Source: Maioricimonas rarisocia (GTDB lineage Bacteria > Planctomycetota > Planctomycetia > Planctomycetales > Planctomycetaceae). Taken from it: DNA of 64,000 nucleotides. Shown in pieces: positions 43,534-52,743 of the stretch. The notes beneath the pieces were generated by a model. It ran no database searches. It saw only the letters and a program-made list of their open reading frames with translations, and was not told the DNA's origin. The translations under genes were made by a program, and so were the position numbers. The stretch spans positions 3,148,853-3,212,852 of the forward strand of contig NZ_CP036275.1 of NCBI RefSeq assembly GCF_007747795.1, in the 5' to 3' direction. Within the stretch, counting starts at the first letter, position 1; each line of letters opens with the position of its first letter.

Positions 43534-44124
43534 ATGCACCCGGCACTGCACCGCAACATGTTCCTCGTGAAGGAACATGTGGGAATGTTCAAGGCGGCCA
43601 ACAATTACGACGTCTTCGACCCGGAGACCGGCGAGGAGATTCTTCATTGCCGGGAGCCGCGACTCGGGCCGATCACCCGGCTGCTGCGGTTCACCGATTA
43701 CAAGACGATGACGCCGTTTGACGTCCAGGTCACCACCCCGTCGGGCGAACCGGTTCTGGGGGTGCATCGGGGCATCTCGCTGTTTCTGTCGAAGGTGTCG
43801 GTCGTCGACGAGGACGACGAACCGGTCGGCGGCTTCAAGCAGAAGCTGTTTTCGATCGGCGGGGCCTTCAACGTGCTCGGACTGGACGGCCAGGAACTCT
43901 GCACGCTCAAGGGGAAGTGGACCGGCTGGGACTTCCGGTTCGAGCATTCCGGGCAGGAGCTGGCGAAAGTCACGAAAAAGTGGTCGGGCATGGGGAAGGA
44001 GTTCTTCACCAGTGCCGACAACTACATCCTGCAGATTTCCGAGGATGTCCCGCCGGAGAATCCGCTGCGGATCCTCATCATGGGCGCGGTCTTCTGCATC
44101 GACATGGTGCTGAAGGAGCACTGA
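43534..44124 (+). CDS. LURP-one/phospholipid-scramblase-like protein
   Basis: A 196-residue protein of mostly beta-strands. It opens with NMFLVKEHVGMFKAANNYDV and FDPETGEEILHCREPRLG, continues with GVHRGISLFLSKVSVVDED, GGFKQKLFSIGGAFNVLG and LKGKWTGWDFRFEHSGQEL, and ends in a hydrophobic helix (LRILIMGAVFCIDMVLKEH). The repeated hairpin pattern and the hydrophobic helix match the LURP-one/scramblase barrel. Bacterial members have no established function; lipid binding is inferred from the fold. It stands alone between the kinase gene and the tRNA, 177 bases from the former. Confidence 0.75.
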   Translation: MHPALHRNMFLVKEHVGMFKAANNYDVFDPETGEEILHCREPRLGPITRLLRFTDYKTMTPFDVQVTTPSGEPVLGVHRGISLFLSKVSVVDEDDEPVGGFKQKLFSIGGAFNVLGLDGQELCTLKGKWTGWDFRFEHSGQELAKVTKKWSGMGKEFFTSADNYILQISEDVPPENPLRILIMGAVFCIDMVLKEH

Positions 44125-44202
44125 TCGATTGGGGACAGGCGGGACGCGGCATCGGCATGCCCCGCGAGACCGTCTCGGCCGCAGCGAGCGGCAGAAAAGA
44201 AG

Positions 44203-44276
<74 letters not shown>

Positions 44277-44390
44277 GTGTGGTCGACAACGTACTGACTG
44301 CGGAGCCGGACCGCAAGCGTTTCCTGCCGTGTTCGCGAGTGCCTGGGAGCGACTCGTGCCGCTTGCCGGACTGACCTGTCTCGAGACGGT

Positions 44391-45263
44391 TCAGGTCTCG
44401 GGGCCCTGAGCCGCCCGTCGCGCCTGCCGCCAGCGCTGCGTCAGTCTCTGCTGCACCGGCGATTCGAGGAGCGTATCGAGCGTCAGAAAGACGAATCCAC
44501 GGGCCGCTTCGACCGACTCCGATGCGTAGAGTTCGCGGAACAGTTCCCGAAACGTGAGCAGTCGCAGCATGTCTTCGCGCGGCCCCTGCATGAGCGTCCG
44601 CGAGTCATCACGGGCGTCGACGGTGGAGATCCTTCCCTCTGACTGGCGGGCGTGTTCCGAGGGAACCGGCAGTGCTTCGCTGGCGAGACTCGTTCGCAGG
44701 CCGACCAGTGCTTCGTGCCACGTCCTCCCGTCGTCGCAGGGACCGATGAGTTGCCCGGCATCCCAGCGGATGGTGCCGTTCGGTGCGCCGACGAGCTTGA
44801 ATGCCAACTCGAATGGTTCACCCACGTCTGCGGGGATGATCCGGATCACTCCCCCGGACGTGCACAGGTCGGTCTGCGTCCCGTCGACCAGGTTCAGCTC
44901 GCCACTTTGTTCGCCGGCTCCGAGGTGTCTCGGCCGGCAGGTGTGGATGTCGACCTCGACGGTCAGTCTGGTGGAGGCATCGACGAAGCGGATCTTCGCC
45001 TGTTCCGGTCCACCGGTCTCCACCACCGGATAGGAAGTCGCCACCCGATACGGGCTGAGCAGGCCGAATCGGGGCAATGGAGCTTCCGGAGCAACGGCGA
45101 GATTCTGCGCGACTGCACGGCGGTCGGACTCGACCTCACGCTCGAAGGCTTGACGGAATGACGTCTCGGCAAAGCGGGCCGCGATGCCGGCGATGACGAT
45201 CATCGGGATCGCGCAAACGATCATTGTTCGGGGATGCATGTCTGTGGGGGAGCTGATTGTCAT
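44391..45263 (-). CDS. Membrane-anchored protein of unknown function
   Basis: The product has 290 residues from ATG 45263 (GGAGG about seven bases upstream); the frame extends to 45407 but that start lacks such a site. One membrane helix lies near the N-terminus (MIVCAIPMIVIAGIAARF, about 14-31). The rest looks like a beta-rich extracytoplasmic domain (about 65-200) with two Cys residues (DIHTCRPRHLG and TDLCTSGGV), then a helical C-terminus (LRLLTFRELFRELYASESVE, RGFVFLTLDTLLESPVQQRL). No family is recognised. It is divergent from the lipid-modification operon (313 bases between starts) and shares no obvious link to it. The real, single-helix topology suggests an envelope protein. Confidence 0.7.
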   Translation of the reverse strand: MTISSPTDMHPRTMIVCAIPMIVIAGIAARFAETSFRQAFEREVESDRRAVAQNLAVAPEAPLPRFGLLSPYRVATSYPVVETGGPEQAKIRFVDASTRLTVEVDIHTCRPRHLGAGEQSGELNLVDGTQTDLCTSGGVIRIIPADVGEPFELAFKLVGAPNGTIRWDAGQLIGPCDDGRTWHEALVGLRTSLASEALPVPSEHARQSEGRISTVDARDDSRTLMQGPREDMLRLLTFRELFRELYASESVEAARGFVFLTLDTLLESPVQQRLTQRWRQARRAAQGPET

Positions 45264-45576
45264 CGGTCTCCCTCCGCGCTCGGACTGCAGGAGCAAAGGC
45301 TTCTGACGATCCGGTACCGAATGATCGCGTGCTGCGCCTTCCCGGTCAACGGGGGAGACGAAGTCGGCAGGCGGTGCCCGCCGTGCAGGATACTCCCCGT
45401 CGGGCACACACAGCTCTGTGTTTCCCGCCGGTGGACGTTGTGCCGCGAGACCGGTGGTCGGATCGGGCCCGCTGCATATAAATGCCCGTCCGCAGGAAAC
45501 TGGACTCTCTCGTCATCATTCAGGCCGCCAGGGGCACCGCCGACAGCCGCGTCGATTTCGCGAAGAAAGGGGCAGC
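45264..45576. promoter_or_regulatory. Divergent intergenic region upstream of the lipid-modification operon
   Basis: No gene is seen in these 313 bases. An AT-rich patch TATAAAT at 45477-45483 stands out in the GC-rich surroundings about 94 bases before the operon start and could be a -10 element, though no good -35 hexamer lies 16-18 bases before it. The operon start at ATG 45577 has AGGGG upstream. Confidence 0.3.
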
Positions 45577-46902
45577 ATGAGAATCGCGATGATCGGCTCC
45601 GGCATATCGGGACTGACCGCTGCGTATCTGCTTCACCGGCACCATGAGATCGATGTCTTCGAAGCGAACGGCTACATCGGGGGGCACACGAATACCGTTG
45701 ACGTCACGCTCGATGGCCGCGACTTCGCGATCGACACCGGCTTCATCGTGCACAACGACTGGACGTATCCCAATTTCATTCGCCTGCTCGATGAACTTGA
45801 CGTTGCTACGCAGGCGACTTCCATGGGGTTCAGCGTTCGTTGTGACCGGACCGGCGTCGAGTACTGCGGATCGTCGCTCAATGGGCTACTCGCACAGCGA
45901 TCGAATGCCCTGCGGCCCGGCTTTTATCGGATGCTGCGGGACATTCTGCGATTCAACCGTGAGGCCACCGCAATTCTCGAGGGTGCCGGCAGCGACGCAA
46001 CGGTGTCGGAGTACCTGGAGGCGCACGGCTATTCCGACGACTTCGCCCGGTTGTACCTGCTGCCGATGGGGGCGGCAATCTGGTCCTGTCCGCTGGGGAC
46101 CTTCGGCCGGTTTCCCATCCGCTTTATCGTCGAGTTCTATCACAACCATGGCCTGCTCAGCGTTCGGAACCGGCCGACCTGGCGAGTGATCGAAGGGGGC
46201 TCGCGAAGCTACGTCGAGCAGATGACTGCCGGATTTCGCGATCGCATTCATCTCAACACGCCGGTTGATCGCGTGATGCGAAGCGAGCACGGCGTGCGCG
46301 TCTGCACGGCCTCTGGTGAACAGGAGTTCGATGAGGTGATCTTCGGCTGCCATTCTGACCAGGCGCTGCGGATTCTGGGTGACGCCACTTCGACCGAGCG
46401 GAGCGTGCTCTCCGCATTCCCGTACAACGCGAATTCCGCCCTGCTTCACACCGATGCGTCTGTGCTGCCGCGCAAACGACGGGCGTGGGCGGCCTGGAAC
46501 TATCACATTTCCGACGCAGGTTCGGGGCATGCGACCGTCACCTACAACATGAACATCCTGCAGCGGATCGAGTCGCCGCATACGTTCTGCGTGACACTGA
46601 ACGAGGATGACGCGATCGATGAAGCCCGTGTGCTGGGCCGGTTCCGCTACAGCCATCCGGTCTTCACGACCGAGCGGGCCGCAGCACAGTCCCGGCATGG
46701 CGACGTGATCCGGGCGAATCGAACGTCTTTCTGCGGTGCGTACTGGGGGAACGGTTTTCACGAGGACGGCGTGAACAGTGCGCTCCGCGTCTGTCGCGAG
46801 TTTGGCCTCTGCCTTGAAGGCCGCATCGGGCAGGACGGGGAACTCTGCGATGCCGCATCTGCCCGACCGGATCAGATGGCCGTGACAGAAGTTGCCGTTT
46901 GA
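45577..46902 (+). CDS. FAD-dependent amine-oxidase-like oxidoreductase of the CFA cluster
   Basis: The 441-residue flavoprotein has the dinucleotide-binding motif MIGSGISGLTAAYLL (residues 5-19), then EANGYIGGHTNTVDV and FAIDTGFIVHN, the pattern of flavin amine oxidase/desaturase-like enzymes that stand first in fatty-acid-modification operons with CFA synthases. A central region (AIWSCPLGTFGRFPIRFIVE) and ENPHTFCVTLN-like stretch (IESPHTFCVTLNEDD) fit this group. In proteobacteria related proteins act on methylated acyl chains in making furan or methyl-branched fatty acids (family knowledge; the exact reaction here is not shown). The start at ATG 45577 follows AGGGG; an upstream extension to 45418 has no flavin motif. 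First gene of a five-gene operon; 34 bases to DUF1365. Confidence 0.88.
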   Translation: MRIAMIGSGISGLTAAYLLHRHHEIDVFEANGYIGGHTNTVDVTLDGRDFAIDTGFIVHNDWTYPNFIRLLDELDVATQATSMGFSVRCDRTGVEYCGSSLNGLLAQRSNALRPGFYRMLRDILRFNREATAILEGAGSDATVSEYLEAHGYSDDFARLYLLPMGAAIWSCPLGTFGRFPIRFIVEFYHNHGLLSVRNRPTWRVIEGGSRSYVEQMTAGFRDRIHLNTPVDRVMRSEHGVRVCTASGEQEFDEVIFGCHSDQALRILGDATSTERSVLSAFPYNANSALLHTDASVLPRKRRAWAAWNYHISDAGSGHATVTYNMNILQRIESPHTFCVTLNEDDAIDEARVLGRFRYSHPVFTTERAAAQSRHGDVIRANRTSFCGAYWGNGFHEDGVNSALRVCREFGLCLEGRIGQDGELCDAASARPDQMAVTEVAV

Positions 46903-46936
46903 GCCGGCTCTCACTCATGCCTGGTAGTGGGCTGCG

Positions 46937-47716
46937 ATGAACAGTTGTCTTTATGAAGGAGTCGTGCGACATCGGCGGCACACACCCGTCGAGCACGCGT
47001 TCCGGTACTCGCTCTTCATGGTGTACCTCGATCTCGAGGAACTGGAGGAGGTGTTCGCCGGTCGCTGGTTCTGGTCGGCGCAACGGACGGCGGTCGCGCG
47101 ATTCCGCCGGGAGGACCACCTGGGCCATCCGGAAAGTTCGCTGTCCGAGTCTGTTCGCGACCTGGTTGAGCGGAGGACAGGGAATCGTCCCGCCGGCCCG
47201 GTCCGACTGCTGACGCAACTGCGGTACTACGGATTCGTCATGAATCCGGTCAGTTTCTACTTTTGCTACGACGCCGCGGGTACGGACCTGGAAGCGATCG
47301 TCGCCGAGGTGAACAACACGCCGTGGGGCGAGAGGCACTGCTACGTCCTCGATGCAGGCAGTCCGTCCGCTTCACATCCGTTGCGGTACAGCCTCGACAA
47401 GCAGTTTCACGTCTCGCCGTTCATGGACATGAACTGTCGTTACGAATGGCGGATCCATCCTCCGGGCAGATCGCTGGACGTTGATATTGCGTGTGTGAAG
47501 GACGGGAAGTCGTTTTTTGATGCGTCAATGGGCCTTTCCCGCAGGGAGATCACGACGGGGAATCTGGCTCGCGCTTTGGTCCGCTTTCCCTGGATGACAG
47601 GCCAGGTGATGGCGGGGATTTACTGGCAGGCCCTGAAGCTGTGGTGGAAGCAGGTCCCCTACGTACCCCACCCGAAGAACCGATTGCAGGAGGTGTCATG
47701 TCGACCTCGAGCGTAA
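46937..47716 (+). CDS. DUF1365 protein
   Basis: The 259-residue product has the DUF1365 signature: CLYEGVVRHRRHTPVEHAFR at the N-terminus, FRYSLFMVYLDLEELE, YYGFVMNPVSFYFCYDA in the middle, and LDKQFHVSPFMDMNCRYEW. DUF1365 genes are found almost exclusively next to CFA-type cyclopropane synthases and the flavin oxidoreductase seen just upstream, so it is thought to take part in lipid modification. No catalytic mechanism is known. Its 3' end overlaps the CFA synthase start (47698) by 19 bases, so the two are probably translationally coupled. Confidence 0.92.
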   Translation: MNSCLYEGVVRHRRHTPVEHAFRYSLFMVYLDLEELEEVFAGRWFWSAQRTAVARFRREDHLGHPESSLSESVRDLVERRTGNRPAGPVRLLTQLRYYGFVMNPVSFYFCYDAAGTDLEAIVAEVNNTPWGERHCYVLDAGSPSASHPLRYSLDKQFHVSPFMDMNCRYEWRIHPPGRSLDVDIACVKDGKSFFDASMGLSRREITTGNLARALVRFPWMTGQVMAGIYWQALKLWWKQVPYVPHPKNRLQEVSCRPRA

Positions 47717-48990
47717 CTGCGTCCACCGAACACACACCGGTTGTCTCTTCTCCCTCGCGGCGTTCGCTGGTTCAGAAACTGGGGCGGCGTGGAGTGGACC
47801 GGCTTTTCTCGCGGTTGGAGAGGGCCCGTCTGGTCTTCGACGACGGTGACCGCGTGCGACGGTACGGCGATGGCGATCTGCGGTTTCCAGAAGTGAAGGT
47901 CTGCATCCGAAACCCCGAATTCTATCGCCGCGTGCTGACCGGGGGAGCCCTTGGAGCTGCCGAGTCCTACATGGAAGGGGACTGGTCCTGCAGTGACCTG
48001 ACGGAACTGATTCGCGCACTCACTCGAAATATCGGCGTAGCCGATGGCATGGCCGGCCCGCTGGCGTGGCTCGCCCGTGGACGTTCGCGCCTCGCACACT
48101 TGTGGAACAGGAACACGGTCACCGGTAGCCGGCGAAACATTCGCGCTCACTATGATCTCGGAAACGACTTCTTCCGGCTGATGCTCGACGAGACGATGAC
48201 GTATTCGGGTGCGATCTTCGAGAGCGAGACAACGCCGTTGCGACGGGCGTCGGTCGCCAAGCTCGACCGGATGTGTCGACTGCTCGATCTTCGGCCCGAA
48301 GATGAAGTCCTCGAAATCGGAACAGGCTGGGGAAGCTTTGCGCTGCACGCAGCCAGCCAGTACGGATGCCGTGTCACGACGACGACGATTTCCGACGAGC
48401 AGTACCGGGTGGCCCAGCGGCGGATTGAGGTGGCAGGCCTGTCCGACCGGATCCGTCTGCTCAAGCGGGACTACCGTGATCTGACTGGTCAATTCGACAA
48501 GCTGGCTTCCATCGAGATGATCGAAGCCGTTGGTCCTCAGTACATGGACCAGTTCTTCGAGAAGTGCCGCAGCCTGCTGGTTTCCGAGGGGGTGATGGCG
48601 ATCCAGGCGATCGTCATGAACGAGCAACGGTACGACTCGTATGTCCGTTCGTCCGATTTCATTCAGAAGTACATTTTTCCCGGCGGCAGCCTGCCCACTC
48701 CGATGACGCTGTCCCGTTCGGCCGCCCGGGCGACTGACATGCGTGTGCTGCGAATGGACGATTTCGCGCCGCATTACGCAAAGACGCTCGCCTGCTGGAG
48801 GCAACGATTCCATGACCGGATCGGCGATGTACGGCGACTCGGTTACGACGAATGCTTCATCCGCATGTGGGAATACTACCTCTGCTATTGCGAAGCGGCC
48901 TTTGCCGAGCGCTATTGTGGCGTTGTGCAGATGCTCTTCGCCACGGGGGACTCGCGTCACGACGCGATCCCGTCAGGCGGTGCCCGATGA
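47698..48990 (+). CDS. Cyclopropane-fatty-acyl-phospholipid synthase
   Basis: The 430-residue SAM-dependent methyltransferase has motif I VLEIGTGWGSFALHAA and the family signature KLASIEMIEAVGPQYMDQFF. The acidic segment EGVMAIQAIVMNEQRYDSY and C-terminal FHDRIGDVRRLGYDECFIRM match CFA synthases. The N-terminal domain (about 1-150), with GALGAAESYMEGDWSCSDL, matches the usual CFA N-terminus. The enzyme adds a methylene or methyl group to the double bond of membrane phospholipid acyl chains. The start ATG 47698 has AGGAGG upstream and lies within the end of DUF1365. The stop overlaps the DUF1295 start as ATGA. Confidence 0.94.
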   Translation: MSTSSVTASTEHTPVVSSPSRRSLVQKLGRRGVDRLFSRLERARLVFDDGDRVRRYGDGDLRFPEVKVCIRNPEFYRRVLTGGALGAAESYMEGDWSCSDLTELIRALTRNIGVADGMAGPLAWLARGRSRLAHLWNRNTVTGSRRNIRAHYDLGNDFFRLMLDETMTYSGAIFESETTPLRRASVAKLDRMCRLLDLRPEDEVLEIGTGWGSFALHAASQYGCRVTTTTISDEQYRVAQRRIEVAGLSDRIRLLKRDYRDLTGQFDKLASIEMIEAVGPQYMDQFFEKCRSLLVSEGVMAIQAIVMNEQRYDSYVRSSDFIQKYIFPGGSLPTPMTLSRSAARATDMRVLRMDDFAPHYAKTLACWRQRFHDRIGDVRRLGYDECFIRMWEYYLCYCEAAFAERYCGVVQMLFATGDSRHDAIPSGGAR

Positions 48991-49781
48991 ACGTCTGGTT
49001 GCAGATTGCTGTTGGTTTCGTCGCAATGGGCGTGGTGATGTCACTGTTGTGGCTGTACCAGGCGCGTCGCGGTGATGCCGGTGTGGTCGACGTCGCATGG
49101 GGAATGGGCGTCGGACTGTTGACGGTCTTCTTCGCGGCAAGTGCATCGCAGGGGGATGAAACGCGGCGAGTGCTGATTGCTTCGCTCGCCATGGTCTGGT
49201 CGCTGCGACTGAGCGGATACATCTTCCGCCGACTTCAGACGCTGCCGGAAGATGGCCGGTATCAGACGCTGAAGGAAGCCTGGGGCAGCAGCGCACAAGT
49301 GCGGCTGTTCGGCTTCTACCAGGTGCAGGCGTTCTGGAGTGTGCTGTTTGCGCTCCCGATGCTCATTGCGAGCCGGAATCCGGCACCGGCAATGCAGTGG
49401 TTCGACTATGTGGGCATCGGCATCTGGGCGATCGCCATCTGTGGCGAATCGATTGCCGACTGGCAACTGGCACGGTTCCGCAATGATCCCACGACCAGCG
49501 GCAAGGTCTGTCGCGACGGCCTGTGGCAATATTCGCGGCATCCCAACTACTTCTTCGAATGGGTTCACTGGTGGGCCTACGTCGCGTTCGCCTGGGGGGC
49601 ACCGTGGGGATGGCTGACGTTATTTGGTCCGGCCTTCATGCTGTTCTTCCTGCTGAAGGTGACCGGAGTGCCGCCGACCGAAAAGCAGGCGCTCAAAAGT
49701 CGAGGCGACGCGTACCGTGAGTATCAGCGGACAACCAGCGTCTTCTTCCCCTGGCCTCCCAAAGAGGAAACGGCAGCATGA
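48987..49781 (+). CDS. DUF1295 membrane protein (steroid 5-alpha-reductase-like family)
   Basis: The 264-residue integral membrane protein has about six hydrophobic segments, for example QIAVGFVAMGVVMSLLWLYQ, GVGLLTVFFAASAS, FWSVLFALPMLIAS and WGWLTLFGPAFMLFFLL. Its C-terminal signature KVCRDGLWQYSRHPNYFFEW is the nucleotide-cofactor region shared by DUF1295 and steroid 5-alpha-reductase/isoprenylcysteine methyltransferase families. Position between two CFA-type genes, with ATGA overlaps at both ends, points to saturation or reduction of the modified acyl chain; the cofactor and substrate are not visible. Start ATG 48987. Confidence 0.92.
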   Translation: MNVWLQIAVGFVAMGVVMSLLWLYQARRGDAGVVDVAWGMGVGLLTVFFAASASQGDETRRVLIASLAMVWSLRLSGYIFRRLQTLPEDGRYQTLKEAWGSSAQVRLFGFYQVQAFWSVLFALPMLIASRNPAPAMQWFDYVGIGIWAIAICGESIADWQLARFRNDPTTSGKVCRDGLWQYSRHPNYFFEWVHWWAYVAFAWGAPWGWLTLFGPAFMLFFLLKVTGVPPTEKQALKSRGDAYREYQRTTSVFFPWPPKEETAA

Positions 49782-50815
49782 CGGCTCTTGAACTGGCACT
49801 GGACCAGGTCGAACGGGGACGCGTGCCGGATCCGCTGGTTCGTTGGGGAATCCGTCGACTCTGCCGGCAGGGGCTGCGTCAGCGGCGCCGCGACTTCGGC
49901 GAGCCATCAGCGGAGGCGACCCGGCGATTCGTTCGGGAATGCCAGACACGCCCGATCGCTCCCGAATCGGACCGGGCGAACGAACAGCACTACGAAGTCC
50001 CGGCCGAGTTCTTTGCGCTGGCGCTCGGTCCTTATCGCAAGTACAGCTGCTGCCACTGGCGAGACGGAATCGACACGCTCGAAGAGGCGGAAGCGTCTTC
50101 GCTGGCGATCACCTGCGAGCGTGCGGAACTGGCCGACGGGATGCAGATCCTGGAACTGGGTTGTGGCTGGGGATCGCTGTCGCTGTGGATGGCCGAGCAT
50201 TTTCCCGCTTCGCGGATCACGGCCGTGTCGAACTCCGCATCGCAACGTCGCTGGATCGAAGCCAGGGCAGCCGAGCGGGGGCTGAACAATCTGCGAGTGA
50301 TCACGGCCGACATGAACGACTTCGATATCGACGGTTCGTTCGACCGTGTCGTCTCCGTCGAGATGTTCGAGCATATGCGAAACCACTCGGCACTGCTGGA
50401 GCGGATTCACCGCTGGCTGCGACCGGGCGGGAAGCTGTTCGTGCACATCTTCTGCCATCGCTCGATGCCGTACCTGTTCCAGACGGAGGGGGCGGCCAAC
50501 TGGATGGGGCGACACTTCTTCACCGGGGGAATGATGCCGAGCGAGGATCTGCTGCCGGTCTGCAGCGAGCAGCTCGTGCTCGAGGCACACTGGCGGTGGT
50601 CGGGGACGCACTACGAGAAGACGTGCAATGCGTGGCTGGAGCGGACCGACCGTCACCGTGACGACATATTGCCCATCCTCGCCGAGACTTACGGCAGCGA
50701 TCCTGCCGCTCGATGGTTGCACCGCTGGCGTGTCTTCTTCATGGCGTGCGCGGAGCTGTTCGGGTATCGCGATGGCGAGGAGTGGTACGTCTCCCACTAC
50801 CGCTTCTGCCGCTGA
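49778..50815 (+). CDS. Second CFA-type SAM-dependent methyltransferase
   Basis: The 345-residue product has SAM motif I ILELGCGWGSLSLWMAEHFP and the CFA-type VVSVEMFEHMRNHSALL. The family's Cys-containing KYSCCHWRDGIDTLEEAE (about residue 87) and the C-terminal YRDGEEWYVSHYRF are present. It differs from the preceding CFA synthase: it lacks the long N-terminal domain and retains only about 65 residues before the core. Its ATG overlaps the DUF1295 stop by four bases. Two different CFA-type enzymes in one operon suggest two successive or alternative methylations. It could also accept a different lipid; the substrate is not known. Confidence 0.9.
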   Translation: MTALELALDQVERGRVPDPLVRWGIRRLCRQGLRQRRRDFGEPSAEATRRFVRECQTRPIAPESDRANEQHYEVPAEFFALALGPYRKYSCCHWRDGIDTLEEAEASSLAITCERAELADGMQILELGCGWGSLSLWMAEHFPASRITAVSNSASQRRWIEARAAERGLNNLRVITADMNDFDIDGSFDRVVSVEMFEHMRNHSALLERIHRWLRPGGKLFVHIFCHRSMPYLFQTEGAANWMGRHFFTGGMMPSEDLLPVCSEQLVLEAHWRWSGTHYEKTCNAWLERTDRHRDDILPILAETYGSDPAARWLHRWRVFFMACAELFGYRDGEEWYVSHYRFCR

Positions 50816-50836
50816 ACGGTGGCGTGTGGGCCCAAG

Positions 50837-50855
50837 GCGGGGTTGTCGCCCCCGC
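50837..50855 (+). terminator. Hairpin after the lipid-modification operon
   Basis: GCGGGG (50837-50842) pairs with CCCCGC (50850-50855), loop seven bases, 21 bases after the last stop, and is followed by AAACTTT. A weak intrinsic or factor-dependent terminator is likely. Confidence 0.4.
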
Positions 50856-50961
50856 AAACTTTAGATAGTTTCCCGCTCCTCACCGAGAAAGTTCCGATCC
50901 GGCGGTTCCCCGCCACTGTTGTCACGGCCCCCCCACGAAGACGTCTCGCAAGGATGCGGAC

Positions 50962-52614
50962 ATGCGTACCCGAACTGCAATAAGCTGGCTGCTGGCCAGT
51001 CTGTTCGCAGCATCCTCGGGGTGTCTTTCCATGGATCGATCCGGGGCGTTCAGTTCGCTGGACCGCCGCGACAAAGGAATTGCCGCACAGCCGACGTTCG
51101 CGACCGAGGAACTCCCCCAGTTCCGTCCGCCGGACGGTGTCGCCGGGAAATCGTCTCGCGACGCGGCCAATTCGCCGGCCTCCTTCCAGACGTCTCCTCC
51201 GAAACGCTCGTTCGATGCCACGACGATGGCGCTGATCGAGTCCGAGCTGCGCGATTCGGACCCGAGCGACCGGAAGGAATGGATGGAGTATCTCAGCAGC
51301 GTCGAACCCGAAGTGGTTCCGCATCTTCTGCAGGCCCGGCGACTCGAATTGAAGCAGCGCCACGGGACCGACGACGCCCCTGCTCCGACGGCATTCGCCT
51401 CGTCAAACGCTCCGGTCAGCGCGCCGGAACCGAAGGCCGACGATTCTATCACCGGCAAGTCTCCCTGGGATCAGCCGAGTGGAGACTCGAATTCAACCAT
51501 TGCGAGAGCAGACTCCGACTCCGGCGATGACGACGGCGCCGTGGTCAACGTTTCGCATTCGGAGCAGACGAAGAAAGAATCCGATACGGCCAGACCAGCC
51601 GACCCGCCGTGGATCCAGGGCGAACAAACGAACCCATCCGAGTCGGACGGCGAACTGCGGCGGACGGTCTCGGCCCATCGGGATGGACCGGCTCCGTTGG
51701 CTGGCGAAGAGCTGAGCGGTGAGCCGTCGGAGGATCCGTTGACCGAGCGGTTCTCGCAGATCGTCCAGCAGCGTCGGGAAACCTCGAGTGAAGCGGTGCC
51801 AGCAGCACAGGACGTCGAGTTGTTTTCTGGCGAGGCAGACGAAGATCCGTTCGAGGAACTCGATCCGTCCCGGATGCGAACCGCGACGAAGTTCTCAGAG
51901 GATGAACTGCTGCGGCTCATCTCACTGCTGGAGGCCGAGACCGCTCAGTTGGAACCCGGTTCGACCGAGCCGGAGCGTGCCCGCTATATCCGATCCCACG
52001 TCCAGTTGCGGCTGCTGTACTGGATGACCGGTCAGCCGGACCGGGCGATGCAGGCGATTCCGGGACTGGAGTCGGCTGAACAAACCTACTGGACGAATAC
52101 AATCTGGGCATTGTCCGACTACTTCGACACACAGGGGACACCGGATCGTGCCGCCCGCATGACGCAGGTGCTGGATCGGCTGGTCGAAGCGACCGGTTCC
52201 GTCGAAGCCCAGGCCCGATTGCAGTTGCTGAATGCGACGTTCTGCCGCAAGATCGACGGGTTCGGCCGGGTGACCACCTTCTCGAAAGATGAGTTTCGAC
52301 CCGGTCAGCCGGTTCTCGTCTACGCCGAGCTGGCTCGATTCGGGAGTGAGCTGACCGAAGATGGTCAGTACCGCACGCGAATCGGATCGGTGATCGAGAT
52401 CTTCCGCAAAGGAGAGAGCAAGGCTGTCCACCGGATCGAGATGGACCCGACCATCGATCTGTGTGCGACGCGTCGTCGCGACTACTTCCACAGCTACTGG
52501 ATCGACCTGCCGCCCGAACTTCAGGCCGGGCCGCACGAGCTGCGACTGCGCGTCGTGGACGAACTGACCGGTCAGCATGCGGCCACGACGCTGCCGTTTC
52601 GCATTGCCGAGTGA
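50962..52614 (+). CDS. Putative lipoprotein with disordered middle and helical/Ig-like C-terminal part
   Basis: The 550-residue protein has a signal peptide with a lipobox-like end (LLASLFAASSGC, Cys21), so it is probably a lipoprotein. Residues about 30-300 are Ser, Asp, Glu, Pro-rich and likely disordered. From about 310 on there is a helical domain (EDELLRLISLLEAETAQLEP, TPDRAARMTQVLDRLVEATG) with TPR-like character. The last 120 residues (about 430-550) look like a beta-sandwich with FRPGQPVLVYAELARFGSEL and GPHELRLRVVDELTG. No family is recognised. It converges with the small lipoprotein gene at 52744 and shares a likely terminator with it. Confidence 0.75.
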   Translation: MRTRTAISWLLASLFAASSGCLSMDRSGAFSSLDRRDKGIAAQPTFATEELPQFRPPDGVAGKSSRDAANSPASFQTSPPKRSFDATTMALIESELRDSDPSDRKEWMEYLSSVEPEVVPHLLQARRLELKQRHGTDDAPAPTAFASSNAPVSAPEPKADDSITGKSPWDQPSGDSNSTIARADSDSGDDDGAVVNVSHSEQTKKESDTARPADPPWIQGEQTNPSESDGELRRTVSAHRDGPAPLAGEELSGEPSEDPLTERFSQIVQQRRETSSEAVPAAQDVELFSGEADEDPFEELDPSRMRTATKFSEDELLRLISLLEAETAQLEPGSTEPERARYIRSHVQLRLLYWMTGQPDRAMQAIPGLESAEQTYWTNTIWALSDYFDTQGTPDRAARMTQVLDRLVEATGSVEAQARLQLLNATFCRKIDGFGRVTTFSKDEFRPGQPVLVYAELARFGSELTEDGQYRTRIGSVIEIFRKGESKAVHRIEMDPTIDLCATRRRDYFHSYWIDLPPELQAGPHELRLRVVDELTGQHAATTLPFRIAE

Positions 52615-52669
52615 TCCTCCTGCCCCCGGCACGGGTATCGATGGAGCAACGGCTGAAGCGGAAACGAGA

Positions 52670-52703
52670 GGAGCAGGTTCCAGCCGCAGCCGGTTCCTGC
52701 TCC
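52670..52703. terminator. Hairpin between two convergent lipoprotein genes
   Basis: GGAGCAGG (52670-52677) pairs with CCTGCTCC (52696-52703), eight perfect pairs, loop 18 bases with further C-G pairs inside. It sits between the stops of convergent genes, 55 bases after one and 41 after the other. It can act in either direction. Confidence 0.5.
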
Positions 52704-52743
52704 CCCCAAAGTATATCGTGACCGCTCGTGGTGAACCTGGTGT

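Noticed and set aside
44165-44192. Palindrome CGAGACCGTCTCG and stem GCCGC/GCGGC as a terminator for the tRNA or the LURP-one-like gene
   Set aside because: Neither stem is followed by a T-run in the relevant direction; an A-rich run follows the second stem on the plus strand instead.
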